Shown here in pieces: positions 24,919-36,800 of a stretch of 64,000 nt of DNA (its first letter is position 1; each line of letters starts with the position of its first letter). The translations under genes were made by a program, and so were the position numbers. This DNA comes from Hermatobates lingyangjiaoensis. Its lineage: Eukaryota > Arthropoda > Insecta > Hemiptera > Hermatobatidae. The stretch lies in assembly GCA_026182355.1 (NCBI GenBank), contig JAPFBL010000233.1, forward strand, positions 744,001 to 808,000. Reading direction: 5' to 3'. The notes beneath the pieces were generated by a model. The model worked only from the letters and a program-made list of their open reading frames with translations. It searched no databases and was not told the DNA's origin.

Positions 24919-25760
24919 TTTTTTATTTTTTTTTTATTACAACTACCCAACAGGTAACAAGTAATATTGATAAGTGATAAATAACAAAATGAAATAAAAG
25001 AGTGGAGAAACCATCCATTAGTGGTACTCCATATACATTATTCTGATCACTGGAAATCAGTTAGTATTGCTCAGTAAATCTCGGGGCCGACATCTTTTTA
25101 GCCTTCTGGTAGGGTTGGTAGGAATTTGGTGGGATGATAATTGCTGAATTAAAGGGTTTAGGTTGGAGGGTAAAGATTCCTGAAATTTGTGGTACGTGAT
25201 TGGATTTCCTGGTGGATAAAAGGAATTTTTAAATCGTTATGAATTGTATCATTAGAAACATAAAAGGAAGCTTCTACAATTTTTCGAAGGATCATGGATT
25301 GGGCTGTTTGTATTCTTTGGATGTTTGTGCGCTTGGCTGATCCCCAGATTTCGAGTCCGTAAGTCCAAATCGGTTTAAGTATTGTAGTATATATTAGTCT
25401 TTTGTTGTGCAGAGTCGTATAGTGTAGTTTGATCTTTTGTCGAGAAGTCCAGATAGATAGCATCTTATATCGTCTCATCAAGTCTTGTCTTTTCAGTCTT
25501 GTATGTGGATTCCATCTCAGTCGTTTGTCGATGTGCATCCCCAGATATCGCACTACGTTAGCAATTGGGAGGGGAAAGTTATTAATGTATACTGCAGGGC
25601 AAGCTTGTCTTCTTAGTGTAAAGGTAATATGGATTGATTTCTCTGTGTTAAATTTGATTCTTTTCTTTTGACACCAAGATTCCAGATCCAGTACATGTTG
25701 TTGGAGGAACTGAGTGGAACGTAAAAGATCTGAATCACATGATAGAATTGCTGTATCATA
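24919..25760 (-). mobile_element. 5'-truncated jockey-like non-LTR retrotransposon
   Basis: The insertion is flanked by identical 7-bp repeats TTAAGGT (24912-24918 and 25761-25767) and ends in a poly(A) run (minus strand, ~24945-24919). The minus strand opens exactly at the right-hand target duplication and encodes ~200 uninterrupted residues, from DTAIL (the end of the catalytic Y/F-A-D-D-T motif) through VVRYLGMHIDKRLRW and KPIWTYGLEIWGSA to a stop at 25158. These are the reverse-transcriptase thumb and C-terminal blocks of jockey-type elements. Truncation falls within the catalytic motif, so the copy is dead although its remaining frame is intact, implying a recent insertion. The 3' UTR is about 24946-25157. 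Confidence 0.92.
25158..25760 (-). pseudogene. Reverse transcriptase C-terminal fragment (jockey-like ORF2)
   Basis: This is the coding part of the truncated element. The frame runs without a stop from TAT-GAT-ACA at 25760 to the stop at 25158. Recognisable blocks in order are DTAILSCDSDL, then SWCQKKRIKFNTEKS, then NVVRYLGMHIDKRLRW (motif E/thumb region), then TILKPIWTYGLEIWGSA. Endonuclease, fingers and most of the palm are missing. It has no start codon of its own and no host function is suggested. Confidence 0.88.
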
Positions 25761-25767
25761 TTAAGGT

Positions 25768-28237
25768 AAATAAACAATGAAATAAACATCCATCCATTTT
25801 GTTAAAATCGGAGACATCAGTTGTTGATTTTGAATGTGAACCAAGAATAAATTATGAAAAAAAAAATAATCTTAGTCGTAGTAAAAACGTATATAAACTC
25901 AAGATACGATAATCAAATAAATGTATAATGAGAAATATATATACTTATATTGAATTTTAATTATCATGAGTTGATTGAAGATGTATTATAATTTGTAGTA
26001 AGATTTGGTTTAATAAGTTTTTTGAGAAAACTGTTTTTACAAACTTACAAAATCAGTGGATAATATAATCTAAAACTTGTTAGATTTTTTATCTTTTACT
26101 GTATTCTTGTTTCTTTTATATTTTTCTGAAGTTTTAGCCATATTGAAATGAATATACTTAAGAGATTCTAAGGGCTCTATTAAATACAGAATTTATTAGT
26201 GCAACATCAATATAACTTAAATAATGATTCTTTTAGTAAACACTAGTATCCCTCTAGTGGGTCTCTCTCAGTTGATTAAAAGATACACTTAGGTTAAAAC
26301 AATAAGTAGCCTTAGGCGATGAATTTTTCTGTGGGATCGTATAGTTTCCCAGGAACACAGTTTATTAGGCATTGACATAGATAACCTCTTTAGACCCGGT
26401 TTGCAGAGATGAAAATACAGTATTCTACCTTTTATTATTATTTCAGGGAAATAGATAACATCATAATCAAAAAATTTTCAAATTAGAGATGTATTTTCTA
26501 ATGAGCAGAGTAAATCCTGGAATTTTTTAAAGTTATACATTTGTATAATCTTTGATATACACATTTTAGATCTTTTATCGCTCACATTTTTTCAGAATTA
26601 TGCATTTGTTATACATTTTTTAGATCTTTTATCTCTCATACTGATGACTCATACTGATATTCAATATCAAAAAAAGTCCTCTCGGGAAGACGAGAGCTGT
26701 ATGTATGGTCTTGAGCCAATACCAGTTTATGGTAACAGTACTTTATGTGAAAACAGCAGGAAAAAAAAAAGAATTCTCGCTTAATTACAACTTACAAAAA
26801 GTCGAAATATCGTATTTTATTCCTTCACAATGTGAAGTGGAAAAAAAATCATGTATTTGAGATTACAGAAAGAGTTTTAATAACATTTGACCTAGAAAAA
26901 TCTCCACCAGTATTTTAATTGTCGACTTTTGTGGCTAAACAACTATTTTTACCCAGAGTGGTCGTAAGATTATCAATGATAATGTTTTGAGTTAACCTTC
27001 AAAATCCTAGAAAGTCCTCAAAATATTTATTTTCATGGAATTACCATCAAAGATCTGATTTTAAACTGTTAATAGTAACCCCAGACTTTCATCTTATTAC
27101 AGTGCTCGTCTACATTTACAGTCTTTATCAAAGTAAACCAAACAGTTTTCAAAACAAAAACGTATAATTCAAATAATAAAAAATAAATGTTAAATTCAAA
27201 TAACTGGCTACGCAAACAAATATAATAAACTTTCAACCACATTAAAAGAAAAAAGTTTTGAAAAGTTTAAAATAAATTTATTTTTAATTGCAAATATTAC
27301 AGTTGGGAAATCCGTTTAAAAACAGTATTATACACATAAAACATAAAAACAAGTACAACCTCATAAACTCATTTTGGTATAAAATCTCAGATTTTTTTCT
27401 TTTTGTAAAAAAAAAAAAAATTTTTTTCTATTTTCTATTTTTACCCCTTCAAAATGACCCCCCCCCCCCCCCCTGTCACCTGCCTCCCTTGCTATGTCCT
27501 TCCATTGACTTACATATCTTTTTAGAGCTGAATTTTTGAAAAGACCTATCTTATCTCTTGCCTAAGTTATAAAAGGAATCAATTATCCGAATTCCACCAT
27601 TTGATATCACTACAAAGGGTTGTGCGTTGCTGAGTCAATCAGTCCTTAATGTTCTCTCTTTACTATATTAGTACAGATTATCAACTAGGTATCTATAGTA
27701 GACAGTTCAACATAAAATAAGATAGAGACGTCGATGGAATGTGTAGGAATGCTTTGATCTTGAGAAAAATGAAAATAAAAAATACTGTCCGTTAAATGCT
27801 AACCAAATAGGATCATTAGATATTTATCTTTTCGACATTGTTCTTTTTATTTTTTTTTATACTCATTAGTAACATTAATGATAGTAATTATTGAACTGTT
27901 ATTCAATATATGAATAAAGATTTAATTTTAAAGTGTATGTTTAATCAATTAATATACAAGTATGTTACGTCGGATGGTAGCTGGATTTTTTTTTGTCAGG
28001 AGATTCATTAGGTTTGTACTGGAGAAGAATGAAAAATCAAGCGGGTCTTCCAAATTGTATTACTGCAGCGATTTAAAAAAAAAAAACTCTATACTTGCGA
28101 TGCTTGAACGTGACTTCCATGAAACACTTACTGCTCTGTGCTCGGCATATGTACAAACTAAACATACATTTCATCTAAATATATATTTCCAAGTTTTAAA
28201 CAAACTTTCCACAAAAATTAAGTTCTATTAAAAAAGT
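25768..28237. other. AT-rich stretch with one dispersed repeat, no gene
   Basis: It holds the second copy of the poly-C dispersed repeat (26995-27500, related to 13475-14030) and a ~40-bp local duplication around 26566-26635 (ATTTTTTAGATCTTTTATC-type). No exon was found. Small open frames such as the one at 27288-27539 run through homopolymer sequence and are not credible genes. Confidence 0.5.
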
Positions 28238-28279
28238 AAACTGCGTTTCAAACATGTAGTGTTCTTCCTCAGGTTTACT
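28238..28279 (-). ncRNA. Hammerhead-like motif with perfect 6-bp stem I
   Basis: On the minus strand GTAAAC precedes the core CTGAGGA (28272-28266). Stem II can form as A-T, a bulged G, then A-T, A-T, C-G, A-T around a CTACA loop, followed by GAAA (28249-28246). The strand GTTTAC after CGCA pairs perfectly with GTAAAC. Stem III (ACGC) has lost the palindrome seen in the sister element 28624-28910. The sequence beyond (28200-28229) is related to the outer arm of that element, so this is a single-arm relative. Confidence 0.5.
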
Positions 28280-28623
28280 TCAACACACTTTTTGTAGTAA
28301 AGTACAGTAAAGTCAAACTATCGTATTTTATTTCTTCAATATTTTTTCCACCCGGGGCGGTCATAAGATTTGCATTAATTTTGCAAGTAAGATCTTATCC
28401 TCAGATTTTGCATTTAGACACTTATTGAATTTTTAATACATTGTCATTATCAATAAATTTTAATGTATGGTTAATGTTGTGGAAAAAACACTACGGTTTT
28501 TTTTTAAAAAATGGTTAAGATATTTTATCGTATTTTATTTCAAATTTTATCCCTACTCTTTTAGACCATCTATAAACGTGAAAATCATTAGTTGTGCAAT
28601 CCGTAATTGTGTAGTATTTACTC

Positions 28624-28910
28624 ATTCTGAGGTAAAATGGATAAACAAACAAAAGTCTCCACACAAATGAAGTTTTGTTCAACAACAACAACGCGTTTCG
28701 AACACTTTGTGTTCATCATCAGGAAGACACTATACTACAAATTATATCAAATCAGTTACTCACTTTAATTTTTGTAATTGTTTAGATTTAATTTGTATTA
28801 TAGAGTCTTCCTGATGATGAACACAAAGTGTTCGAAACGCGTTGTTGTTGTTGTTTAATAAAACTTCATTTGTGTGGAGACTTTTTCCTTTATCCATTTT
28901 ACCTCAGAAT
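28624..28910. repeat. Inverted-repeat element with a hammerhead-like motif in each arm
   Basis: Arms of ~105 bp (28624-28728 and 28801-28910) are near-perfect reverse complements, separated by ~70 bp. Each arm contains CTGATGA, a stem II of GAACAC/GTGTTC around AAA, GAAA, and the self-complementary ACGCGT followed by T: plus strand 28811-28842, minus strand 28722 to 28691. One extra T precedes stem II compared with a canonical hammerhead. (GTT)n and ACTTCATTTGTGTGGAGAC follow in both arms. The arrangement resembles two pseudo-LTR ends of a Penelope-type element in opposite orientation. Confidence 0.75.
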
Positions 28911-29750
28911 AACGTGAAAGTTCATATCATTCTCACATGAGTACTTCATAATAGAAAAGTCATGAATATTTAATTAATGCAAGACCCAAATTATCACTAA
29001 AACAAAAGAAAACCCCTAAAACAAAAGAAAACCACTTTTCAGATTTGTTTTCTCTGACGTATAAACATAAATACGTCAAAAAATGTGTTGAGTTATAAAT
29101 AATTTCAAAAATCGCACTGATTAATATGTCTGACTAATGATTAAAACAGAACTTGTTTTACTTAAATTCATTTGATTTGATTGTTTTTAATTTTTGTTAA
29201 CTAATTGGAAGTATTTTTGTAATTGTTTATAAACTCTCTTAAATATAAGTTAGACAAATTGATAATCTAATTAATATAATTGAACATTTTTAACTATATA
29301 TTTGATTGTTAACGATAAAACGATAAAAGATAGCTAATAATTATCGAAGAATTTGTTAACATTCACATATAACATGGTAATGTAATTTACCACCTAAACT
29401 CTGAAGAACATAATTGTTTACCAAACATTGCATTTAAATAATTTCATTAATAATAATATTTCAAATTATTGTGTTTTGCTACCTGGTCCGATATTTTCTC
29501 AAGTGCTATAATAATGATTATATCTTCGTTTCAACTTAAAAAAATAAGATAGATGCATTAAAAACAATAATTGAATTAAAGTGATTGTTAATGACTTTGA
29601 TAATATGTTGACTTACAGCAAAGTTGAGTGTAGATTACTCCAAATTTTTGTATTGTAAAATATTTATTCCGATTCAGATTTTTAAGGAGGAAATATATGT
29701 TTAAAAAATATTGAGTGAAATAACAAAAAGGACTAGTCTAAAAGATAATG

Positions 29751-29756
29751 TTTATT
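29751..29756 (-). promoter_or_regulatory. Poly(A) signal of PSME3IP1
   Basis: AATAAA on the minus strand, about 87 bases beyond the PSME3IP1 stop codon; the first good signal in that direction. Confidence 0.6.
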
Positions 29757-29842
29757 CAATTGATCTATAGTTTTAACAGAATAACAAAGTTAAGCTCAGT
29801 AAACATCAAGGCCCTTTTAATAATATTCCTGCATAAATGGGT

Positions 29843-30776
29843 TTATTCACTGGAGGAACACTTTTTAATTTTGCGCCCAACAAGATCATATCTGGGCAAA
29901 TCATCATCGAGGTCTGTGCTCTCATCACTGTCCACCTCATCGCTGGAGTACCCCGCATATGGTCCAAGACCAGGTAGGATTCCAACACATACTAAACTCC
30001 CAACTTTTTCACCTGAATGATAAAAATCAAACCAAATTAATCATATGACACGATATGCTCAATAAAAAAATATCGTTTAACAATTTTTTTTTATTTCGAT
30101 CAATAATTACCTAAATGGTGATTAACAGTCCGAACTGGAGTTTCTGTTTTTTCTAAACCATTGTTAACATGATTGCATACTTTATCGGAAGTATCAGGGC
30201 TTTCTCTCTTTGGTGTTGTGGATTCTTCTAAAACATACAAGAGACAATAAATATACAGTTCGACTATTTTGAGAAACATGAAAGATTAGTTGTAGTATCC
30301 AATGTACTCGGTTTTCCATTATGTTGATGTTACGATTAAACTCTCTAAGCTATTGATGTATTCACAATGTTATCATACTTGTGCAATTATAATTACATTG
30401 AAATAAGCATTTAAGGAATAAAAGAAAAAAAAAAGTTGACCTAGACATGTATGATTCTAGGAAAAGATCCCCCGGAGGAAAGAACCCTCCGGACGGAAAA
30501 AACCCCGGGGGGAAAATCCCCCCTCAAAAAACAAAACACTAAATTGTTCTCATTGTGTATATAATTTACCATTCGGCGATATAAAACAAAAAAGGATATG
30601 ATTACTAGATCTAGAATTCTGTACTTTCTCAGTTAATAATTTGAGGCTTGGTTACTTGGTTATTAGTATGATAATTTCTGCTATTATCATACTAAAACGG
30701 GTGGAAATTATCTTCCATATTAATATTTAAGGGTGAGAGAATAGAGATGGGGAAGAAAGGGGCAAAATGACAGATG

Positions 30777-30857
<81 letters not shown>

Positions 30858-33800
30858 GTATGTATGTAATGTTTATTGTTTTAATTTATTTTATTTCAGT
30901 GATGAATTTGATTTAAATCAGTATTTTTATATCATCAGCTATTTTCCAGTTTTTGTTTAAATAAATATAATGACCTGTAAAAATTATTTTGATTTTCCAG
31001 AAGTTTTTATATTTTTTGGTAATTTGGTATTGGTTTAATATACCACTTCTAGTCAAAAAATAGATACATTTATTTTGGGGGGGATGGAAGAATTTTTTGA
31101 GCGGGATTTTTTCCTCCGGGGGATTTTTTCCTGCACCTGACATGTATATATATTTATATATAAAAGGATTTCACATAAACACGTGAAATAACAATCAATG
31201 ATCAAACCACAATAAGTTGGGTTTTTGACTCTGACGAAGACCGCTTGTTACGGTTGAAAGATCTTAGTCTTGTTTTCCCATTTCATATCGTGGTTTGATC
31301 ATCGATATATTTATATATGTATTATATATAATATACTTTTAGAAAAAATATATACATATGATTGTTTTACAGATATTTATAGCGGAAAAAACGGTACAAG
31401 ATTTTGTTATTTAATTTTCTTATATACTCTTTTTTATACAAAAACAATCTTTATTTGTCAATTCACCACAATTATATGACTTATAGTATTTATAAATTTA
31501 CTGTTATCATTGAAACGTTGGATTAAGAGAAATCAGGTAGACACCCATTGGTGGCAGTCAGTAACATGATACTACTGTGACATATGGATTTAGAGTTAGA
31601 TTAGGTCTCAAGGCTGGATTCTTTTTAATTTCCTTCAATTCATTGAGGAAATCATTATGCATATACGGTTTGAGCTAGCAGGTTTATTCGAGTTGGGTGT
31701 CTACTGTGAAATAACTTGTCACAATGTACATTGCAAAGTCACGAACAAAAGGACCTTGACGAATAATTTTGTTTGGTACATAGAGAGTGTCCTAAGAATT
31801 CTGAATCGAAGAGATTTAGACTGAAATTCTCAAATTAGACATTTAGATTTAAAATTAATCACAATATTAATTTGTTTTTCTATTTAAGAGAATTTTTGAA
31901 TCACCCTTTAAAGAGTTGTTGAACCATTGAGCCAAACCGGAAGAAAGCAGATCAAAATGTTTCCACTAAAAACCAAATCCTAAAGGAGTAGTATACCAAA
32001 TGTTCGAAACTAGTTTTTATAAAACTGTTTCAAAAGGAGATTTATTCAATTCTCCCTAAGCCAAAATCAAATTATTAACAAATGTTATTTGATTTTGATC
32101 AAATTTGTTATGTTATATAAGTAGTGACTTAATAAACGATCCAAATTATAAAACTCAAGCAAATAATTCATCTTTACGTTACCCAATATTAATGTTATTT
32201 TTATTTATATTCAAAACTTTGTCAATATTTTTTGACATCAAAACTTAGATAAGAGGAATTAAATTGTCAATAAGCACCTGAATCGTGTTTTTTCCTTTTT
32301 TGAGGTGGTGTTGAGGTTTCTTGAGGCTCAGATGAACGTTTTCTAACAACTGCACCAGCAAGGAGTTTTGACTGAGAGCTTAAACTATAACAAAATAAAT
32401 AAAGAGTATTATTTTTTAAGTTTAAATAGGCAAATAAAATACATGTAATAAATGTTGTCAATATATACATTTGTTGTACTATAAAAAATAATAAATCTAC
32501 AATTTATAAGTAGATTTTATAAAAAAAAAATCTGCAATAGTAAATAAATGAAAACACGAACATATACTACTGTTTATTATATCTAAGATACATGACATAA
32601 CAATCAAAGTGTTTGATTGTTATGCCAAACATGACTGGACCAAGTTCCAGTCTATTTAGAGTCACATGTTAAATGGACCGATTGTTGCAATTAGTGGAAC
32701 TCCAACATTACAAATTTTTCTTTAATTTATTATAAAAGGTTCATCTGGTGTTTCAGACTATACATTTTCATCAAGAAAACGATCCACAAAGGACAACAAA
32801 CGTTTCAGAGTAAACTATAGGTATACAGTAAATAGAAAACACACTTACAGTCTCTACTTTTCGGTTTAACTGTCACTAGGAGGGAAGAAATAGCGACGGT
32901 TGATCTAAATTAGAGACTGTAAGGTGTTATCTATCACCCTCCAACCGTCACTTTGCAAGTGCGTTTGGTGTCCCTATCTCTTCCCTCCAGATGACAGTTA
33001 AACCGAAAATTAGAGACTACAAGTGTGTTTTTCTATATACTGTGTGCCTATAGTTTACTCTGAAACCATACATATGTTCAGATGTTAATGTTTCTTCGTT
33101 AATTTTAACGATTTTGTTACTAAAAAGCCACTTCATACTGTTGAGTTCATCCAACAAAAGGAGCTCAACATTCGTCAAGTTTGATGTGAATATTATCTCA
33201 TTGAAATCATTTGTTCAGCAACTTTTGTTTACGAGTTCATAGGCTTCTGATGGCTGGCAGAGATTATAGAAAATATTTTTTTTCATGATCGCTAAAATTC
33301 CGAACATAATACTAAAATCAGAAGTCAGAAAAAGTAGAACTGTTAATGACCAGAACAGATGATGAGGCTGCTGTTAATACACTTGGGCTACCAGATAATC
33401 CCACTTAAAATAGATGGTATCACAGCATTTGATGTTCAGTTCAAAATAAATGCAGTTCTTTTACAGTGTTCAGTGTGTTTTAAAACATTAGCTAATACCT
33501 AGTAAATTCTTTAATTATTTTGTACTTGAGCGAAGTAATTTTTTTAAACTATATGTAAATTTAATATTGGCTCCGATAAGCATATGAATTCTGAAACGAC
33601 ATAAACCAGGCTAACTGGATATTTATCTTCCATTTATTATTATGCCAATGAGTGTTGTAAATATGTCATACATATGATTTCATTGATGATTTTGAAGCCC
33701 TGAGCTCTCTCAATGTAAGCAACTAATAAACCAAATCAATATCTACAAGAGCTCTATATAATTATTTTTAGAATGTGTTCACATCTAAACCTGTGCAATA

Positions 33801-36800
33801 TATAAACGATAAAAGATATAAAAAGAACTGATAACAAAATATTCAAATGAAAATATTTTTAAAAAAATTACTTTAGAGCACATCTGAAAATTTAATAGTC
33901 AATTACAATTTTTTTTCATTCAAAAATTACATTTTTTCATTCGAAAATAACAATATTTCAAAAAAAATTACATTTTTTATTCGAAACTTTTCCCATGTGA
34001 CATTTTCTAAACCAACAAAATCTTAAAATGACATTAAGAGTTTTTCAGTGGCATTCTGATTTCGTTGCACATTTGTTAGTGAAGAGGGCATTTTTATTTA
34101 ACAATTTTATATTAAGTTTTGTTCCGAGTTATACTTCATTACATTGCTTTAATTAAGAATGACAAGTTAATTAATGGTAACTATTATAATTAATTTCTAT
34201 ATTAATGCATATAATCATATATTAATTAATAACCATTTTCCCATTAGTATGAATTATTTTTGTTTTTATCTGAAGGTTTAATTCTAACAGATGTCGATTC
34301 ACGTAAATTATTGCACAGGTACTCCACAATTCTGAAAAGATTAAACAAATTTAGCAGAATTTTAAACAAAAAATAGCATCAAATAAATTATTACTTTTTT
34401 GTTACAGAGGAACAGTCAGTGAACGAATAAGGTTGGAATATATAAATACCAGATAGAAATACTCACTTCTCTATCATTTTACATGCTTATGATATCAGAA
34501 AACGTTTGCTAAGCTAATTAAATTTTTGAAATTATTTTTTCTAATCATCTCATTTACTGTAACTGATTTGATTGTATTACAATTACTCAAAGATCGAAAA
34601 TAATTAAAATTGAATAATAAGTATTTCTAAACCGTAAATAATGCACTTTTCATCTGACACATAATTATAAAGATTATAAAATAAATATTATTTTAATGTT
34701 ATAAAGATTATCATAAACTAATATTGGATAATATTGGATTATGAGTGAATCTATGGATTCAAAATACTCCTGGATTCTATTTAAAGGGAGGAATATGGGT
34801 GAATTTATGGATTCAAAATACTCCTGGATACTATTTTAAGAGAGGAATATGGGTGAGCCTATGAATTCAAAATACTCATGGATAATATTTAAAGGTAGAA
34901 ATATGAGTGAATCTGTGAATTCACAATACTCCTTGATACTATTTAATTGGAAGAATATGGGTGAGCCTATGAATTCAAAATACTCCTGGATAATATTAAT
35001 TGGAGGAATATGGTAAATCTATGAATTCAAAATACTCCTGGATACTATTGAAAGGGAGAAATATGAGTGAATCTATGAATTCAAAATATTCCTGGATACT
35101 ACTTGAAAGGGAGAAATATGGATGAATCTACGAATTCAAAATATTCCTCGATAATATTGAATCTATGAATTAAAATAATCCTGGCTACTACTATTTAAAG
35201 GGAGGCACATGGGTGACTCTATGAATTCAAAATATTCCTGGATAATATTGAATCTATGAATTAAAATATCCTGGCTACTACTATTTAAAGGGAGGCACAT
35301 GGGTGACTCTATGAATTCAAAATATTCCTGGATAATATTGAATCTATGAATTAAAATAATCCTGGCTACTACTATTTAAAGGAAGGCACATGGGTGACTC
35401 TATGAATTGAAAATGTTCCTAATTTATATTTTAAAGTAAAAGGTATCATATAAACTAGTTTTTAAAGCTATTAGCTCAAACCTTTGTCCTGGTAAGGCAG
35501 ATTTGTTTGCCGAAGTCGAGGAGGAGGCAGGTCTTCTGATTTCTCTTTCTAAACGCATTTCCAAACTTTGCTCCTGAAGATCAGCTACTTTACTTCGAAA
35601 CTCAGCCATTTCTCTTGCTTCTTCAGCACTTTTCTTTCTTTCTTCTTCAAACTTGGAACGATCAACAAGGTCAAGAAATTCAACTTCATCATCATCCAAA
35701 CCTTTGATCATATTCTCTAAAAGAAAAATATGAATGATATTCAATAATTATTGTTTAATCATTTATATACATATTAAAGACTTAAAAACCAATAGAATTA
35801 TTATTTTACTACTTCTGAATATTTTCTAACGACTTTATTTCTATCCCTTTATTTACTTTATTTTACTGTTCTATTTACTCTAGGATTCTAACTTTTGTTA
35901 GAAATAAACAATACTATGATAAAAGGAATATTTATATACGTATATATTTAATATTAAAAATATATATATATTACTATAGATTTCGCAAGTCTTTTGTAAA
36001 TTCAATTAATCATTTTAAAAAATGTTTGAAAATCAATCACACTTAAAACAAAAATAATGATTTTTGTTTTTTGAAAAGAAGTCTCAAATATTACATTTTG
36101 TTTTTTGAAAAGAAGTCTCAAACATTACACTGTTTTTGTATCTAATGCCTTTTGTGTTTCTGTAAGTATTTTTTATACTTTTATTTTACTGTGTATTGGT
36201 TTAAACAAATATTTTGTCACTCCCATAAATCAGTCAACTGCACTGTCCATAGTGATGCACTATGTCTTATCTTGTCTCTACATGAACAACTCCAACAATT
36301 GTTTGTCACAGTTAGATGACTTTCTCTGTGTTCCCTCACCAATTTCGTCATGAAGTAGCTCCCTCAGGATTCACTTACTCCCTTCAATCTACTCTTGCCT
36401 TTATTCATAACTATCATTAATTGAAAACTCTAATAACTCTAAACTCTATGCCATTAATAATATAAAATAAATTTTAACTTAACAAAATTTAACTTAAGTA
36501 AAAATAATTAAGTTCGCTAGATTGCCAATAAACATATATATAAATCCGTTTCCAATCCATGAATAAGTTGTTCAAGTAGAATAATTTTTATTTAAATATA
36601 ATGGCCATTCTTGGCACTTCAGTTATTCGGAGCCGAATGTTTGTTGTAAAATCTCCTAATGAGCAGCTGGTCATTCTATGTCGAAACAAAGAGGGATGAT
36701 GGGCAAGTTTGTCAGATTAATACGATGAAAGTGGACATGATGCAGGTCATATCCAGGTCGAACGGAAGACACTGCGCGCACGAGACCCCATCGGCGCCGT

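Noticed and set aside
32267..32277. Stop codon after KKHDSGAY as the PSME3IP1 C-terminus
   Set aside because: A donor (CAG|GTGC) just before it joins in phase to two further exons that encode the conserved GILPGLG block, so the stop lies in intron sequence.
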